A DNA stretch of 64,000 nucleotides, taken from NCBI GenBank assembly GCA_036351115.1, contig JAZBOL010000036.1:1-64000 (forward strand). Direction: 5' to 3'. The position numbers and the translations under genes were made by a program. The notes beneath the pieces are model-generated. The model ran no database searches. It was given only the letters and a program-made list of their open reading frames with translations, and had not been told where the DNA came from. Of the stretch, positions 1 to 8,270 are shown in pieces (the first letter of the stretch is position 1; every line of letters begins with the position of its first letter). The DNA is from Marinihelvus sp036351115 (GTDB lineage: Bacteria; Pseudomonadota; Gammaproteobacteria; Xanthomonadales; SZUA-36).

Positions 1-480
1 GCCTGCGACCAGGCAGCGCCCCCCTGGCTGGGTGCCTGCGCTTACGATGCGGCCGGCGAGATGCTGTCCTTCCTCTACCCGGACCTGGCGGCGCCGACGC
101 AAGAAGAACAGGGGCCCGTGGCCGACGGTGAGATCGTCGAGTTGCCCCTGGCCGTGGAATCCGGCGCTGGCCTCGCGGAGACGGCGCTGGCCTATTTCCC
201 CGCCGCCTGTCCGCCGGAAGGCTGTCGCCTGCACCTGGCGCTTCACGGCTGCGCCATGTCCGTCGAGCAGAACGGCCGGGCGTTCGTGGAATCGGCGGGC
301 TATCTGCCCTGGGCCCGGGCGAATGACATCGTGCTTTTGTTTCCCCAGGTGCGCACCCAGCCGTTCAACCCCCTGGGGTGCTGGGACTGGTGGGGTTACA
401 CGGGTGAGAACTATCTCACGCGGGACGGCGCCCAGATGAAAGCCCTGGCCGGCTGGGTAGCCCGCTTCACGGCGCAGTAG
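1..480 (+). CDS. PHB depolymerase-family esterase, C-terminal part
   Basis: This is the C-terminal 159 residues of a protein that begins before the window; the frame is open from base 1. It contains an LHGC element (about residues 81-84 of the fragment) and a GCWDWWGYTGENY block near the end, both typical of the poly(3-hydroxybutyrate) depolymerase / feruloyl-esterase-like alpha/beta-hydrolase family. Here the oxyanion-type HGC lies close to the C-terminus. That fits the type 2 catalytic domain of extracellular short-chain PHA depolymerases, in which the oxyanion hole follows the catalytic triad; the triad itself would lie outside the window. The probable role is hydrolysis of a polyester or ester in the periplasm or outside the cell. 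Its last 14 bases overlap the end of the convergent MFS gene. Confidence 0.75.
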   Translation, partial: ACDQAAPPWLGACAYDAAGEMLSFLYPDLAAPTQEEQGPVADGEIVELPLAVESGAGLAETALAYFPAACPPEGCRLHLALHGCAMSVEQNGRAFVESAGYLPWARANDIVLLFPQVRTQPFNPLGCWDWWGYTGENYLTRDGAQMKALAGWVARFTAQ

Positions 481-1714
481 GCCGGGTTCTCGCGGGGCGC
501 GCCGCGAGTTCGGGCACGCTGCGGCGCACCCGCGCCAGCATGAGCCCGTAGATGAGCATGGCCACCAACGCCGAGGCGGCGCAGAAGGCGAAAATCGTAC
601 CGTAGCCCTGACCCTGGTCCAGCACGGTGGCGGCGAGGTTCGGGCCCACGATCTGTCCCAGTCCCTGGGCGCCGGGCATGAGGGCGGCGAAGACGCCCCG
701 TCGGTCGATAACCGCCACCGTACCCATCTGGTACACGTCGATAAAGATCCACAGGAAGTTGAACAGGGCGAGGCTCACGAGCAGGTTGGGGTAGTCGATA
801 CCCGGCACCAGGATGCCCACGATGGCAGCCATCACCGCCAGCGTCGCCAGCAGCGGCCTGGCCAGGCCAAAGCGGTCGCTGATGAGCGTGGCGACCAGGC
901 AACCGAGGAAACTGCCCAGGGAGACGATAACGAGCAGCCGTCCGACCCAGTCCGCCTCGATGCCGGCGTCGAGGGACGCCAGCTCGATGTAGGTCCAGTA
1001 GGTGCCGATGTTCACGTAGGTGAAGAAGATCGCCGCCAGGCAGAGCCAGGGAAGGGCGGGCGGCGGCTGCGGCGCGGCCCCGTCGCGTATGACGCTGAGC
1101 TCGCCGGCCGGCACCGGGTCCGGGCGCGCCGGTAGCCAGCGAAGCAGGGGGACGGGCAACAGGAAAAACAGGATGAAGGCGCCATAGATCCCGTTCATGG
1201 GCAGCATGGGCAGAAACTGCATTTCCGCTGCCTGGGAAAAGGCAAAGGCGAACAGCATGATGTTGTAGGCCCGGGCCGGCTTGCTGCTGCCGCCCAGCGT
1301 GGTGACGGCCACCGCGCAGACCACGCCGCTGCCCACGCCGGCCAGTACCCGGAGCCACAGTACCTGCTCGTAGGCCACCAGCTGCATGCACAAACCGTTC
1401 GCGGCGACGGCCAGGATGATCCCGGCGAAGGCCAGCCAGCGGCGGTTCCACCGGGCCATGACCAGCGAGGCCAGCAGGGAACCCAGGGCCAGGCCACCGA
1501 GATCGGCGCCCGCGACGCGGCCTACCTGCGATTCCGTGAATCCGAGCAGCTCGACCCAGGCCGTACTGATGACCGGGATTCCGACCATGACCCCGTAGCC
1601 GACCAGGGTCAGATAAACCGCGAGGAACAGGGAGCGCGCGTCGTCGAAGGGAGTTCGCAGGTCCGGTCCGGGGCGGTCGGCGGGCACGTCAGCGGCCTTT
1701 GCGGTCTGGGTCAT
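467..1714 (-). CDS. MFS transporter
   Basis: This 415-residue protein has about twelve hydrophobic segments and a soluble N-terminal tail of about 30 residues. TM1 is around residues 30-50 (LFLAVYLTLVGYGVMVGIPVI), followed by the short basic loop MARWNRR typical of the MFS cytoplasmic loop 2-3. The length is normal for the major facilitator superfamily. The substrate cannot be read from sequence. Its ATG overlaps the stop of the upstream TPR-sulfotransferase gene (ATGA), so the two are translationally coupled. It is the last gene of a leftward run that may begin at 11723. It is one of five MFS carriers in the window, and none is a close copy of another. Confidence 0.85.
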   Translation of the reverse strand: MTQTAKAADVPADRPGPDLRTPFDDARSLFLAVYLTLVGYGVMVGIPVISTAWVELLGFTESQVGRVAGADLGGLALGSLLASLVMARWNRRWLAFAGIILAVAANGLCMQLVAYEQVLWLRVLAGVGSGVVCAVAVTTLGGSSKPARAYNIMLFAFAFSQAAEMQFLPMLPMNGIYGAFILFFLLPVPLLRWLPARPDPVPAGELSVIRDGAAPQPPPALPWLCLAAIFFTYVNIGTYWTYIELASLDAGIEADWVGRLLVIVSLGSFLGCLVATLISDRFGLARPLLATLAVMAAIVGILVPGIDYPNLLVSLALFNFLWIFIDVYQMGTVAVIDRRGVFAALMPGAQGLGQIVGPNLAATVLDQGQGYGTIFAFCAASALVAMLIYGLMLARVRRSVPELAARPARTRPTAP

Positions 1715-3252
1715 GCGTCCGGACGCTCCAGCACGCCGGCCTGTTCAAGGTGCCGCCGGGCCGGTTCGAGCAGTGCGTCGTAGCGCCGCCATTTTTCCAC
1801 CGAGGTCGTGTACACCGATTCCCGCACCTGCAGCCGGCTGGCGGTCTGCACCGTTCGATCCTGGTCCTGGGGCGCCAGCATCGTTTCTTCGAATTCGAGG
1901 TCAAGAAAGTCGGCGAGGCGCCTGGTCTGTCCTGGCAGGTCCGTCACCAGCGATTCATAGTCCACGGTGAGCACGTGTTCTGGGAGCTGCTCTGTCCAGT
2001 GGGCCATCAGCGCGCGTTCCTGGACCAGCACCCGGGCGATGTGCGCCAGGTCGAAGGCCCACAGCACCCCCGCCTGGAAATCCTGCTGGTAGCACGAAAG
2101 CACCGTGTCCAGGGGATGGCGCCGGCAATGGATGAAGCGTGCGCCGGGGAACAGCCGGTGCAGGAAGCCGACCCGCTCGAAGTTCATGGGCAGCTTGTCC
2201 GTGACGTATTGATGAGAGGCGTGACCTGCGGGCAGTCCCTCGGTATAGAGTTGTCGAAGCTGGGCCTCGCTGGCGTTCCCGGGGGGATCGAGCTCCAGGG
2301 AAGGCGCGGTGGTCAATTCACCGGCGGCCAACACCCGGCCGTGGGCGCCCAGGACCTGCTCGCACAGGCTCGTACCCGAGCGGGGCATGCCGACGAGAAA
2401 GACCAGGTGAGCGCCCGGGCCGCTGCCGGGCGGTCCGGCCGGCGCGAGGTCCGCGAAATCCGAGCGGGTTTGCTGCTGGCGTCGCTCCCAGGTGGGGAGG
2501 TCGAAGTGGCGCGCGGCGGCACCCAACCGATTCGCCAGATCGTAGGCGGTCGCGGCTTCATCCCAGGCGCCCTGGTGGTGGTGCCAGTCCGCAAGTGCGA
2601 ACGCAGCGCTGGATCGGTCCAGAGGCTGGCGGGCATGGTCACGCACATTTTCCAGCCGCTCAAGCCAGGCCCGCGCTTCCTCGGTATCGTCAAGAATCCT
2701 GCTGAGATCTGCGAGCGCCCGGGCATGGTCCGGCTGGATGGCCAGGGCCGCCTCGAATTCCGAGCGGGCGGCTGCACGCTCGCCCTGGTCCAGGCGCATG
2801 GAGCCTTTCAGAAACCTCGCCTCGGCGAGCTGGGCGTCCATCGCCTGGCAGCGATCCACCAGACGGAGGGCGGTCGCATAATCGCCGGCCTGGCGCGAAA
2901 GCAGGGCGGACTGGTAGAGAACCCGCGCGTCCCGGCTCGCGAGGCGCGCAGCGTCCATGGCCAGGCGCTTGGCGCCGCGCCGGTTTCCCAGGGCCAGGTC
3001 CATGCGCGCGGCATTGAGCAGGACACCGACGGCGCGCGGGTTGAGCTTCAGGGCCTGGGCCGCCTGTGCCCGTGCCTCCCGGGCCCGGCCGAGCGCCAGC
3101 AGGCTCAGGGCCTGGAGGTTGAACGCTTCCTCTCCCGGCCCGGCGATGCGCAGCAGTTGCCCGGCCAGGTTGAGGGCCTCCTCATAGCGCCGGGCCGCGT
3201 AGGCCTGACGTGCCCGTTGAAAGACAGCGCTTGGCGAGTTGGCCTGTTGCAA
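1711..3252 (-). CDS. TPR-repeat sulfotransferase family protein
   Basis: This 513-residue two-domain protein has tetratricopeptide-like helical repeats over about residues 1-230 (for example YEEALNLAGQLL and GDYATALRLVDRCQAMD). A sulfotransferase domain follows. It carries the PAPS 5'-phosphosulfate loop VGMPRSGTSL near residue 288 and the 3'-phosphate loop CRRHPLDTVLSCYQQDF near residue 380. The architecture matches bacterial TPR-sulfotransferases related to tyrosylprotein sulfotransferase. Sulfation of a protein or small-molecule acceptor is the expected reaction; the acceptor is unknown. The only reasonable start in frame is a TTG without a strong ribosome-binding site, so the N-terminus is uncertain. 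There is no signal peptide. The stop overlaps the start of the following MFS gene. Confidence 0.85.
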   Translation of the reverse strand: MQQANSPSAVFQRARQAYAARRYEEALNLAGQLLRIAGPGEEAFNLQALSLLALGRAREARAQAAQALKLNPRAVGVLLNAARMDLALGNRRGAKRLAMDAARLASRDARVLYQSALLSRQAGDYATALRLVDRCQAMDAQLAEARFLKGSMRLDQGERAAARSEFEAALAIQPDHARALADLSRILDDTEEARAWLERLENVRDHARQPLDRSSAAFALADWHHHQGAWDEAATAYDLANRLGAAARHFDLPTWERRQQQTRSDFADLAPAGPPGSGPGAHLVFLVGMPRSGTSLCEQVLGAHGRVLAAGELTTAPSLELDPPGNASEAQLRQLYTEGLPAGHASHQYVTDKLPMNFERVGFLHRLFPGARFIHCRRHPLDTVLSCYQQDFQAGVLWAFDLAHIARVLVQERALMAHWTEQLPEHVLTVDYESLVTDLPGQTRRLADFLDLEFEETMLAPQDQDRTVQTASRLQVRESVYTTSVEKWRRYDALLEPARRHLEQAGVLERPDA

Positions 3253-3300
3253 GGGGCGATCCCGATGAGAAAGGCGCCATTGTAGCGGGAGAAGGGCGAA

Positions 3301-4380
3301 TCATCGGGCGAAAAACTGCACGATGGCCCCGTCGGGCGTTTTGAGATCGAAGACCTCGACCTGGCCGTAGGGCGGCATCGTGACGCGGCGTACCGGGGCG
3401 GTGGGGACGCCGCCCCGCGCCTCGATCCGTGCGACGGCGGTCGCCACGTCATCGACCTCGAAACGGACGGCGAGGATACCGAGATTCGGCGCGACGCAGC
3501 GGTCGGCGTAGTCGCGCCCCTCCAGTCCCATGATCTCGATGGTTTCCATGCGACCGAACTCCCCGGCCACCGGGTAGACGATGCCCGCCCGGTAGGGCAC
3601 CTCCGTGGTCAGGTTTACGGGAATGCCCAGCGGCATGTATTCGGGCTCCTTCGCAAGGTAGGGCTTGCCCTTGTAGAACGTGTCGAAGCCGAGCAGGTCC
3701 GTGTAGAAGGCGTAGCTCGCGTCCCGGTCCCGGACCATCTGCATCATGTTGAAGGGCCGGGTCATGCGCTCGAAGGGCGGAATGGTGTCGGGCAGCGGGG
3801 GCTCCAGCCGCTCGTAGCCCTGCACCTGCACGCCATCCGGGCCGCGGTAAATCACCACCTTGAGTTTTGATGTGCCGAATTCGAGATCGGTGATCGGCGT
3901 TTCCGTCCACCATCCCAGCCTGATCGCGTCGTCGTAAATGGCCTGCATGTCCTTCATGCGCACCATGATGCTGAAGTAGCAACCCGTGTCCCAGGGGCGG
4001 GCGCCGGGGCGCATGGGCTCGCGGCGGCCGGCGTTGTCGAAGCGCACGAGCCGAAGCAGTCCGGTATCCTCGCCGGCCGGCCCCAGGAGCAGGCCCTCGC
4101 CGGTTGCTTCCGCCGGCAAGCCCCACGCCTCGATCGCGCTGGCGTCGAGGGCGCCGCGCCACTTGACTTCGTAGCCACCGATCTCGCGGAAGAAGCGGGC
4201 CGTGACGTCCAGGTCCGTAACGCTCACCACCGCTTCCTGCCAGGGCCGCGGAGTGATGGGGGCCGGCTCGCCAGGGCCTGCGAGCTCCGCAGCCTGGTCC
4301 GCGGCGTGCACGGCGCCGCAAACCAGGACCAGCAAGAACCATCCCGTGAAGGCCGTGGCGTTCACCTTCGCGCGGTTCAT
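3301..4380 (-). CDS. exported two-module VOC (glyoxalase-fold) protein
   Basis: This 359-residue protein has a Sec-type signal peptide (residues 1-26, ending VHAAD) followed by two vicinal-oxygen-chelate modules. The first starts near EAVVSVTDLDVTARFF and the second near FNMMQMVRDRDASYAFYTDLLGF, ending DLKTPDGAIVQFFAR. VOC enzymes are usually cytoplasmic and bind metal through a His in strand 1 and a Glu late in the module. Here the strand-1 position is Glu or Asn and the final Glu is replaced by Gln, so a metal-dependent dioxygenase or glyoxalase reaction is doubtful. It may bind or isomerise a periplasmic intermediate. The ATG overlaps the stop of the secreted repeat protein upstream by four bases. 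Confidence 0.75.
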   Translation of the reverse strand: MNRAKVNATAFTGWFLLVLVCGAVHAADQAAELAGPGEPAPITPRPWQEAVVSVTDLDVTARFFREIGGYEVKWRGALDASAIEAWGLPAEATGEGLLLGPAGEDTGLLRLVRFDNAGRREPMRPGARPWDTGCYFSIMVRMKDMQAIYDDAIRLGWWTETPITDLEFGTSKLKVVIYRGPDGVQVQGYERLEPPLPDTIPPFERMTRPFNMMQMVRDRDASYAFYTDLLGFDTFYKGKPYLAKEPEYMPLGIPVNLTTEVPYRAGIVYPVAGEFGRMETIEIMGLEGRDYADRCVAPNLGILAVRFEVDDVATAVARIEARGGVPTAPVRRVTMPPYGQVEVFDLKTPDGAIVQFFAR

Positions 4381-5003
4381 GGCGATTCACCCGCGGCGAC
4401 GGCCACGGCCAGGTGGCGGTCCAGCGCGTCGAGCAGCATGTTTTCGTAGTAACCGGAAACCTGCCCGCGCGCCGCCTCGAGGTAGCCTTGCATGGCCTCC
4501 AGGCTGGCGCGGGGCGGGCACGCGTCCAGGGAGCCCGACAGGTAATCATTGACGTAGGAAATGCGTGCCGACTTGAGGCCGAGGTCCGCGGCGCCGCGGG
4601 TGAGCGGCTCACTCGCACAGACGTCTCCGGCGCGCTTGTGCATCAGGCCGAGGACGAACATGGCCTGGCGGTGTTCCAGGGCCGCGGACTTTTCCAGGTG
4701 GGGCATGCCGACCTGCCAGTCCGTACCTTCACGGTCAGCGGCGTAGACCAGGGCCCGCCCGAGCTGGTAGTGGAAACGCGCGTTTTCCGGCTCGCGTTCG
4801 ACGGCGCGGCGGCAGGCCGCAATGGCGCGTTCCGTGTTCACGTCGCCGGAGCCGATCCCCGGGCCGACGCGGTCCGGATCCGAGGGGTGGCCGGCTTCCC
4901 AGTCACAGGCGTCGATGGCCTGGGCGACCGCCGCCGTCGGCAGCGCGAGGACGCAGAGCGCCGTGGACAGGATGAACATGACGAGGCAAAGGGCTTTGTG
5001 CAT
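4377..5003 (-). CDS. secreted Sel1/TPR-like repeat protein
   Basis: Of the possible starts I chose the ATG at 5003. It has GGAGGA about seven bases upstream and opens a clear signal peptide (hydrophobic residues 5-22, cleavage near AVAQA). The mature part of about 180 residues has helical repeats of the Sel1/TPR type (AIAACRRAVEREPENARFHYQLGRAL, then LEHRQAMFVLGLMHKRAGD). It has conserved cysteines near CDW, AACR, VCAS and DACPP, possibly disulfide-bonded in the periplasm. It is a clear paralogue of the product at 14684-15343, sharing AIAAC-AV--(D/E)PEN-R--YQLGRA, the DAC motif and a YY near the C-terminus. Function unknown; it sits between an MDR reductase and an exported VOC protein. Confidence 0.75.
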   Translation of the reverse strand: MHKALCLVMFILSTALCVLALPTAAVAQAIDACDWEAGHPSDPDRVGPGIGSGDVNTERAIAACRRAVEREPENARFHYQLGRALVYAADREGTDWQVGMPHLEKSAALEHRQAMFVLGLMHKRAGDVCASEPLTRGAADLGLKSARISYVNDYLSGSLDACPPRASLEAMQGYLEAARGQVSGYYENMLLDALDRHLAVAVAAGESP

Positions 5004-5022
5004 GGGTGAATCCTCCAGGGTT

Positions 5023-6006
5023 TCAGTGGGAGACTTCCAGGATGACCTTGCCGAAGTGCCGGCGCTCGTCAATCATCTCATGGGCCCTGACCAGCCGTTC
5101 CAGGGGCAGCACGGTGTCGACGAGGGGTTTGTAGGTGCCGTCGGCAAAGCGGGGCAGGGCCAGCTCCCGAAAGGTCTTCATCGTCACCGGCACGAAAGCC
5201 GGGCTGGTCGATATGCTCATGGAGAGCAGCTGCATGTTGACCATGCCGATGGCGAGATTGAAATGAATGTCCTTGCCGCCGGTGCTCCCGAACATGACGA
5301 CCTTGCCGTCCATGCCCATGGAATCGAACAGCTCCTGCGCCGTGGCCTCCCCGATGGTCATGAGACTGACGTGGACGCCGGCGTTCTCCGTCGCCGCCAT
5401 GACCCGCTCGCTGATGGATTCGCGGAGATAATTGACCCGGAGATCGGCGCCGAACGACTGTGCCGGCTCGAGCTTGTCGTCCCGGCTGGCCGTGACCGCG
5501 ACCCAGCAGCCGGCCGCCTTGGCGATCTGCAGGGCGGCGCTGCCGACGCTGCCGGCGACGGCTTCCACCAGGACTCGCTGGCCCGCCTCGATACCCCCGA
5601 CCGTGTGGAGGGCGTGCCAGGCCGTGAGCCAGCCGACGGGGATGGCCGCTCCCTCGACGAAGGACAGCGATTCCGGCAGGGGCATGAGGTGGTCCACCTC
5701 GAAGTTGACGTATTGCGCGTGGCAGCCCCGGGCGCGACCGAAGACGCGGTCCCCGGGCTGAAACCCGACGACACCGTCGCCGAGGGCCACGACCTCGCCG
5801 GCGCCTTCCATGCCCATGACGAAGGGAAGGGGCTGGCCGCTGTAGGTGCCCGCGCGCATGCGCGTTTCGGCAAAGTTCATGCCGCTGGCGTGAACGCGCA
5901 CGAGCACCTCTCCGGGCCCCGGCTCCGGGATCGGCAGGGTTTCCCAGTGCATGTTTTCGGGCCCGCCGAACGCCCGGACGATAAAGCCTTGCATGGTCTC
6001 TGACAT
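5023..6006 (-). CDS. MDR-family NADPH:quinone oxidoreductase-like enzyme
   Basis: This 327-residue enzyme is a zinc-free medium-chain dehydrogenase/reductase. Its GroES-like N-terminal half has FGGPENMHWETLPIPEPGPGEVLVRVHASGMN. The Rossmann half has the nucleotide-binding loop VEAVAGSVGSAALQIAKAAG (about residues 147-166). No structural-zinc cysteine cluster is present. Such enzymes reduce quinones or activated alkenes with NADPH; the substrate here is unknown. The stop of the upstream MFS gene and this ATG abut directly (TGAATG), so they form one operon. The gene is followed after 19 bases by the secreted repeat protein. Two further MDR paralogues lie at 8271-9251 and 19618-20619. Confidence 0.87.
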   Translation of the reverse strand: MSETMQGFIVRAFGGPENMHWETLPIPEPGPGEVLVRVHASGMNFAETRMRAGTYSGQPLPFVMGMEGAGEVVALGDGVVGFQPGDRVFGRARGCHAQYVNFEVDHLMPLPESLSFVEGAAIPVGWLTAWHALHTVGGIEAGQRVLVEAVAGSVGSAALQIAKAAGCWVAVTASRDDKLEPAQSFGADLRVNYLRESISERVMAATENAGVHVSLMTIGEATAQELFDSMGMDGKVVMFGSTGGKDIHFNLAIGMVNMQLLSMSISTSPAFVPVTMKTFRELALPRFADGTYKPLVDTVLPLERLVRAHEMIDERRHFGKVILEVSH

Positions 6007-7269
6007 TCAGGTGCCCTCCCTGGGGCGGATGGACGGTGCGGGTTCGAGCAGCCGCTCCACCTCCTCGACTTCCAGGCCGGAAGGCACGGGCGTCAGGAAC
6101 AGGTAGAGCAGGCCGGCGAGCACCAGGGGTATGCCGACCAGGACGGAATAGCCCAGGTTCCATCCCCAGGTCTCCACCGCGCGCGCCACCATGAGCGGGC
6201 CGGCGGCGGAACCGAGGGTGACGGCGAGCGATCCACAGGTGGACATGGCGGTCGCGCGCAGGCGAGTCGGAAACACTTCCGCCAGGTAGGCGAATTTAAC
6301 GGCGGCGCTGCCATAGAAAAACATGCTCATGGCCCCGTAGAGCCACAGCATGCCCCGGAAGGTCTCGGGTCCCCAGACCAGGCACTGGAACAGCACGGCG
6401 CCGCAGAGGGTCCAGACCACCACGGTGGTGCGGCGGGTCAGGACGAACTCTCCGACCAGGGCCGCGAGGATGTAACCCAGGATCCCGATCGCGTTGCCGG
6501 CGCCGATGAGGAGGGAAAAGTCGAAGGCCTCGAGGCCCCGGGCTTCGCGCAGAAAGCTGGGAAAGAGGAAGATCGACGCGGCGTAGGCCCAGACGAACAG
6601 GAACTGGGCGAAAAACAGCAGCAGGGCGCGTCGCCGGATGCCAGGCGCCAGCAGCTCGGTCAGCCGCGGCGCTTTCCGGCGTCCCCGCTGCTCCGTGAAC
6701 CGTCGGGGTTCACGGATGAACCGGTGCACGATCCAGACGATCGGCAGGGACACCAGTCCGACGAGAAACAGCAGGCGCCAGCCGTGATGGCTCAGCAGCC
6801 AGGCGGCCCACAGGCTGGCGAGCGCCCAGCCGAGGGGGTAACCGATCTGCAGGAAGCCCATGAACAGTCCCCGCAGGCGCGCAGGAAACTCCTCCGTGAT
6901 GATGGCGCCGGTCACCGGGTAGCTGAGTCCGCCCACCCCGATGCTGGCGCCGCGCAGCGCCGCCAGGCTGGCCGCATTCGGCACGATGGCGTGCAGGGCC
7001 ACGAGAAAGGACGAACCGGCCAGGGAGAACTGGAACATGGCCTTGCGTCCCCAGCGGTCCGTGAGCAGCCCGAGCACCACGATGAGCGCTCCGCCGATGA
7101 CGAAGGCGCTCGACACGATGCTCATGACCCCGGTCAGGCTCAGGCCGAACTCTTCGCGGATCGACGGGATCGCGTAACCGAACAGGGCCAGGTCCATCTG
7201 CGCGGTGGCGTAGGCGGCCAGGCAGATGGCAAAGGCGCGCAGGGGATAGCCGCGGATCTCAGCCCACAT
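6007..7269 (-). CDS. MFS transporter, AAHS/sugar-porter-like
   Basis: Twelve-helix MFS carrier of about 420 residues. The loop 2-3 motif GLLTDRWGRKAMF is intact, and the EEFPARLRG and AEVFPTRLRATAMS motifs after TM4 and TM10 are typical of the aromatic-acid/sugar-porter branch (compare PcaK, BenK). Import of an organic acid is therefore a reasonable guess but is not proven. The start is ambiguous. I chose the ATG at 7269, which overlaps the upstream VOC gene by 11 bases; an ATG at 7296 adds nine residues. Neither has a good Shine-Dalgarno sequence, as expected for translational coupling. It directly precedes the MDR gene with no gap. Confidence 0.85.
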   Translation of the reverse strand: MWAEIRGYPLRAFAICLAAYATAQMDLALFGYAIPSIREEFGLSLTGVMSIVSSAFVIGGALIVVLGLLTDRWGRKAMFQFSLAGSSFLVALHAIVPNAASLAALRGASIGVGGLSYPVTGAIITEEFPARLRGLFMGFLQIGYPLGWALASLWAAWLLSHHGWRLLFLVGLVSLPIVWIVHRFIREPRRFTEQRGRRKAPRLTELLAPGIRRRALLLFFAQFLFVWAYAASIFLFPSFLREARGLEAFDFSLLIGAGNAIGILGYILAALVGEFVLTRRTTVVVWTLCGAVLFQCLVWGPETFRGMLWLYGAMSMFFYGSAAVKFAYLAEVFPTRLRATAMSTCGSLAVTLGSAAGPLMVARAVETWGWNLGYSVLVGIPLVLAGLLYLFLTPVPSGLEVEEVERLLEPAPSIRPREGT

Positions 7270-8266
7270 GAGCCGTGGCCAGCCATTGCAGGCCATCGCG
7301 CGCGTCGAAGGTGAGCGCCGGATGGCCGAATTCGTCGTCGCGGATGTCGCTGATCCGCGTTCCGCCTGCGGCGGTCACCGCGTCGCGCAGTTCGCCGAGG
7401 CGGTCGGTCTGCACCGAGTACAGGCACAGGTTGCGGGATCCGGCGCGACTGACGTCCCGCCGATCCGGCCGTTCGACGTGCGGCGAATAGACCTGGAGCA
7501 GCCCGCTGGGAACCTCCGGCGCCCTCAGCCGTTCCACGTGAAAGGTCTCCTCGGGTTCGAGGCGGAGCGCTATCTTGGTCGGGGGTTCGTCTCCCGACAC
7601 ATGGGCCTCGCCGTAGGGGGCGGTCTCGAAGCCGAACACGGTTTTGTAAAACGCCGTGTCGAAGGCGTTCGGTGGCTGTACCAGGCTCGCGTGGCTTCCC
7701 TCCGTGTTGCGGAATGCCAGGGACGGGTCGAAGGTGCCGAAGCCGGGGCGGTCGAAGCCCCCGCGCTGGATAAAGGCCAGGCGAAAGCTTCGTCCGAACA
7801 CCAGGGTTTCCCGCAGCCCGACGAAGGGGGCCCAGAAGGTCGGCTCGGGCGGCGGATGCGCGAGGGGGGCGTTGACCAGCGGTGATACCCACAGGCCCCA
7901 GCCTTCGATACTGGAGGGTGCGGTAAACGCATCGCGGACCTGCAGGATGTCCTGACAGTACATGCCCATCCACCGGCTGCCCGGCTCGAGGGGCAGGGCT
8001 TCGCCCAACCCGTCGTTACGACACCGGTCCCAGAGCTGGAGGCGAACATACCCGGTATTGAAGCTGCTGCAGCCGCTGTGCACGAGGCGAACGCTCCGCA
8101 GGGCTCGGTCGTGTCCGTACAGTGCCTCCGCCGCGTTCGCGGGCAGCGTCCCCTCGGCGACCGGGGTGAAGCCGAGGGCTTCCCAGAACCGCAGCAGGTC
8201 GTCCTCCTCGCCCCATTCCGCGCCGAAAACGAACTCGCTGACGCCCTGGGAAATCATCGCCGGCAT
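7259..8266 (-). CDS. two-module VOC-fold protein
   Basis: This 335-residue cytoplasmic protein has no signal peptide and two glyoxalase/VOC-like halves (N-terminal ISQGVSEFVFGAEWGEEDDLLRFWEALGF; C-terminal beginning around SHASLVQPPNAFDTAFYKTVFGF). The modules are divergent and the strand-1 metal His expected of VOC enzymes is not seen. It resembles the VOC proteins at 3301-4380, 18531-19487 and 39216-40085 in having tandem modules and in sitting beside an MDR or MFS gene. Function unknown; binding, isomerisation or ring cleavage of a catabolic intermediate are possible. The MDR gene at 8271-9251 ends four bases upstream of this start, so the two are co-transcribed. Confidence 0.65.
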   Translation of the reverse strand: MPAMISQGVSEFVFGAEWGEEDDLLRFWEALGFTPVAEGTLPANAAEALYGHDRALRSVRLVHSGCSSFNTGYVRLQLWDRCRNDGLGEALPLEPGSRWMGMYCQDILQVRDAFTAPSSIEGWGLWVSPLVNAPLAHPPPEPTFWAPFVGLRETLVFGRSFRLAFIQRGGFDRPGFGTFDPSLAFRNTEGSHASLVQPPNAFDTAFYKTVFGFETAPYGEAHVSGDEPPTKIALRLEPEETFHVERLRAPEVPSGLLQVYSPHVERPDRRDVSRAGSRNLCLYSVQTDRLGELRDAVTAAGGTRISDIRDDEFGHPALTFDARDGLQWLATAHVG

Positions 8267-8270
8267 GGGA

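Noticed and set aside
1699..3285. A 528-codon open frame on the plus strand opposite the sulfotransferase gene
   Set aside because: High-GC antisense frame; no domain, odd composition, while the minus strand has clear TPR and PAPS motifs.
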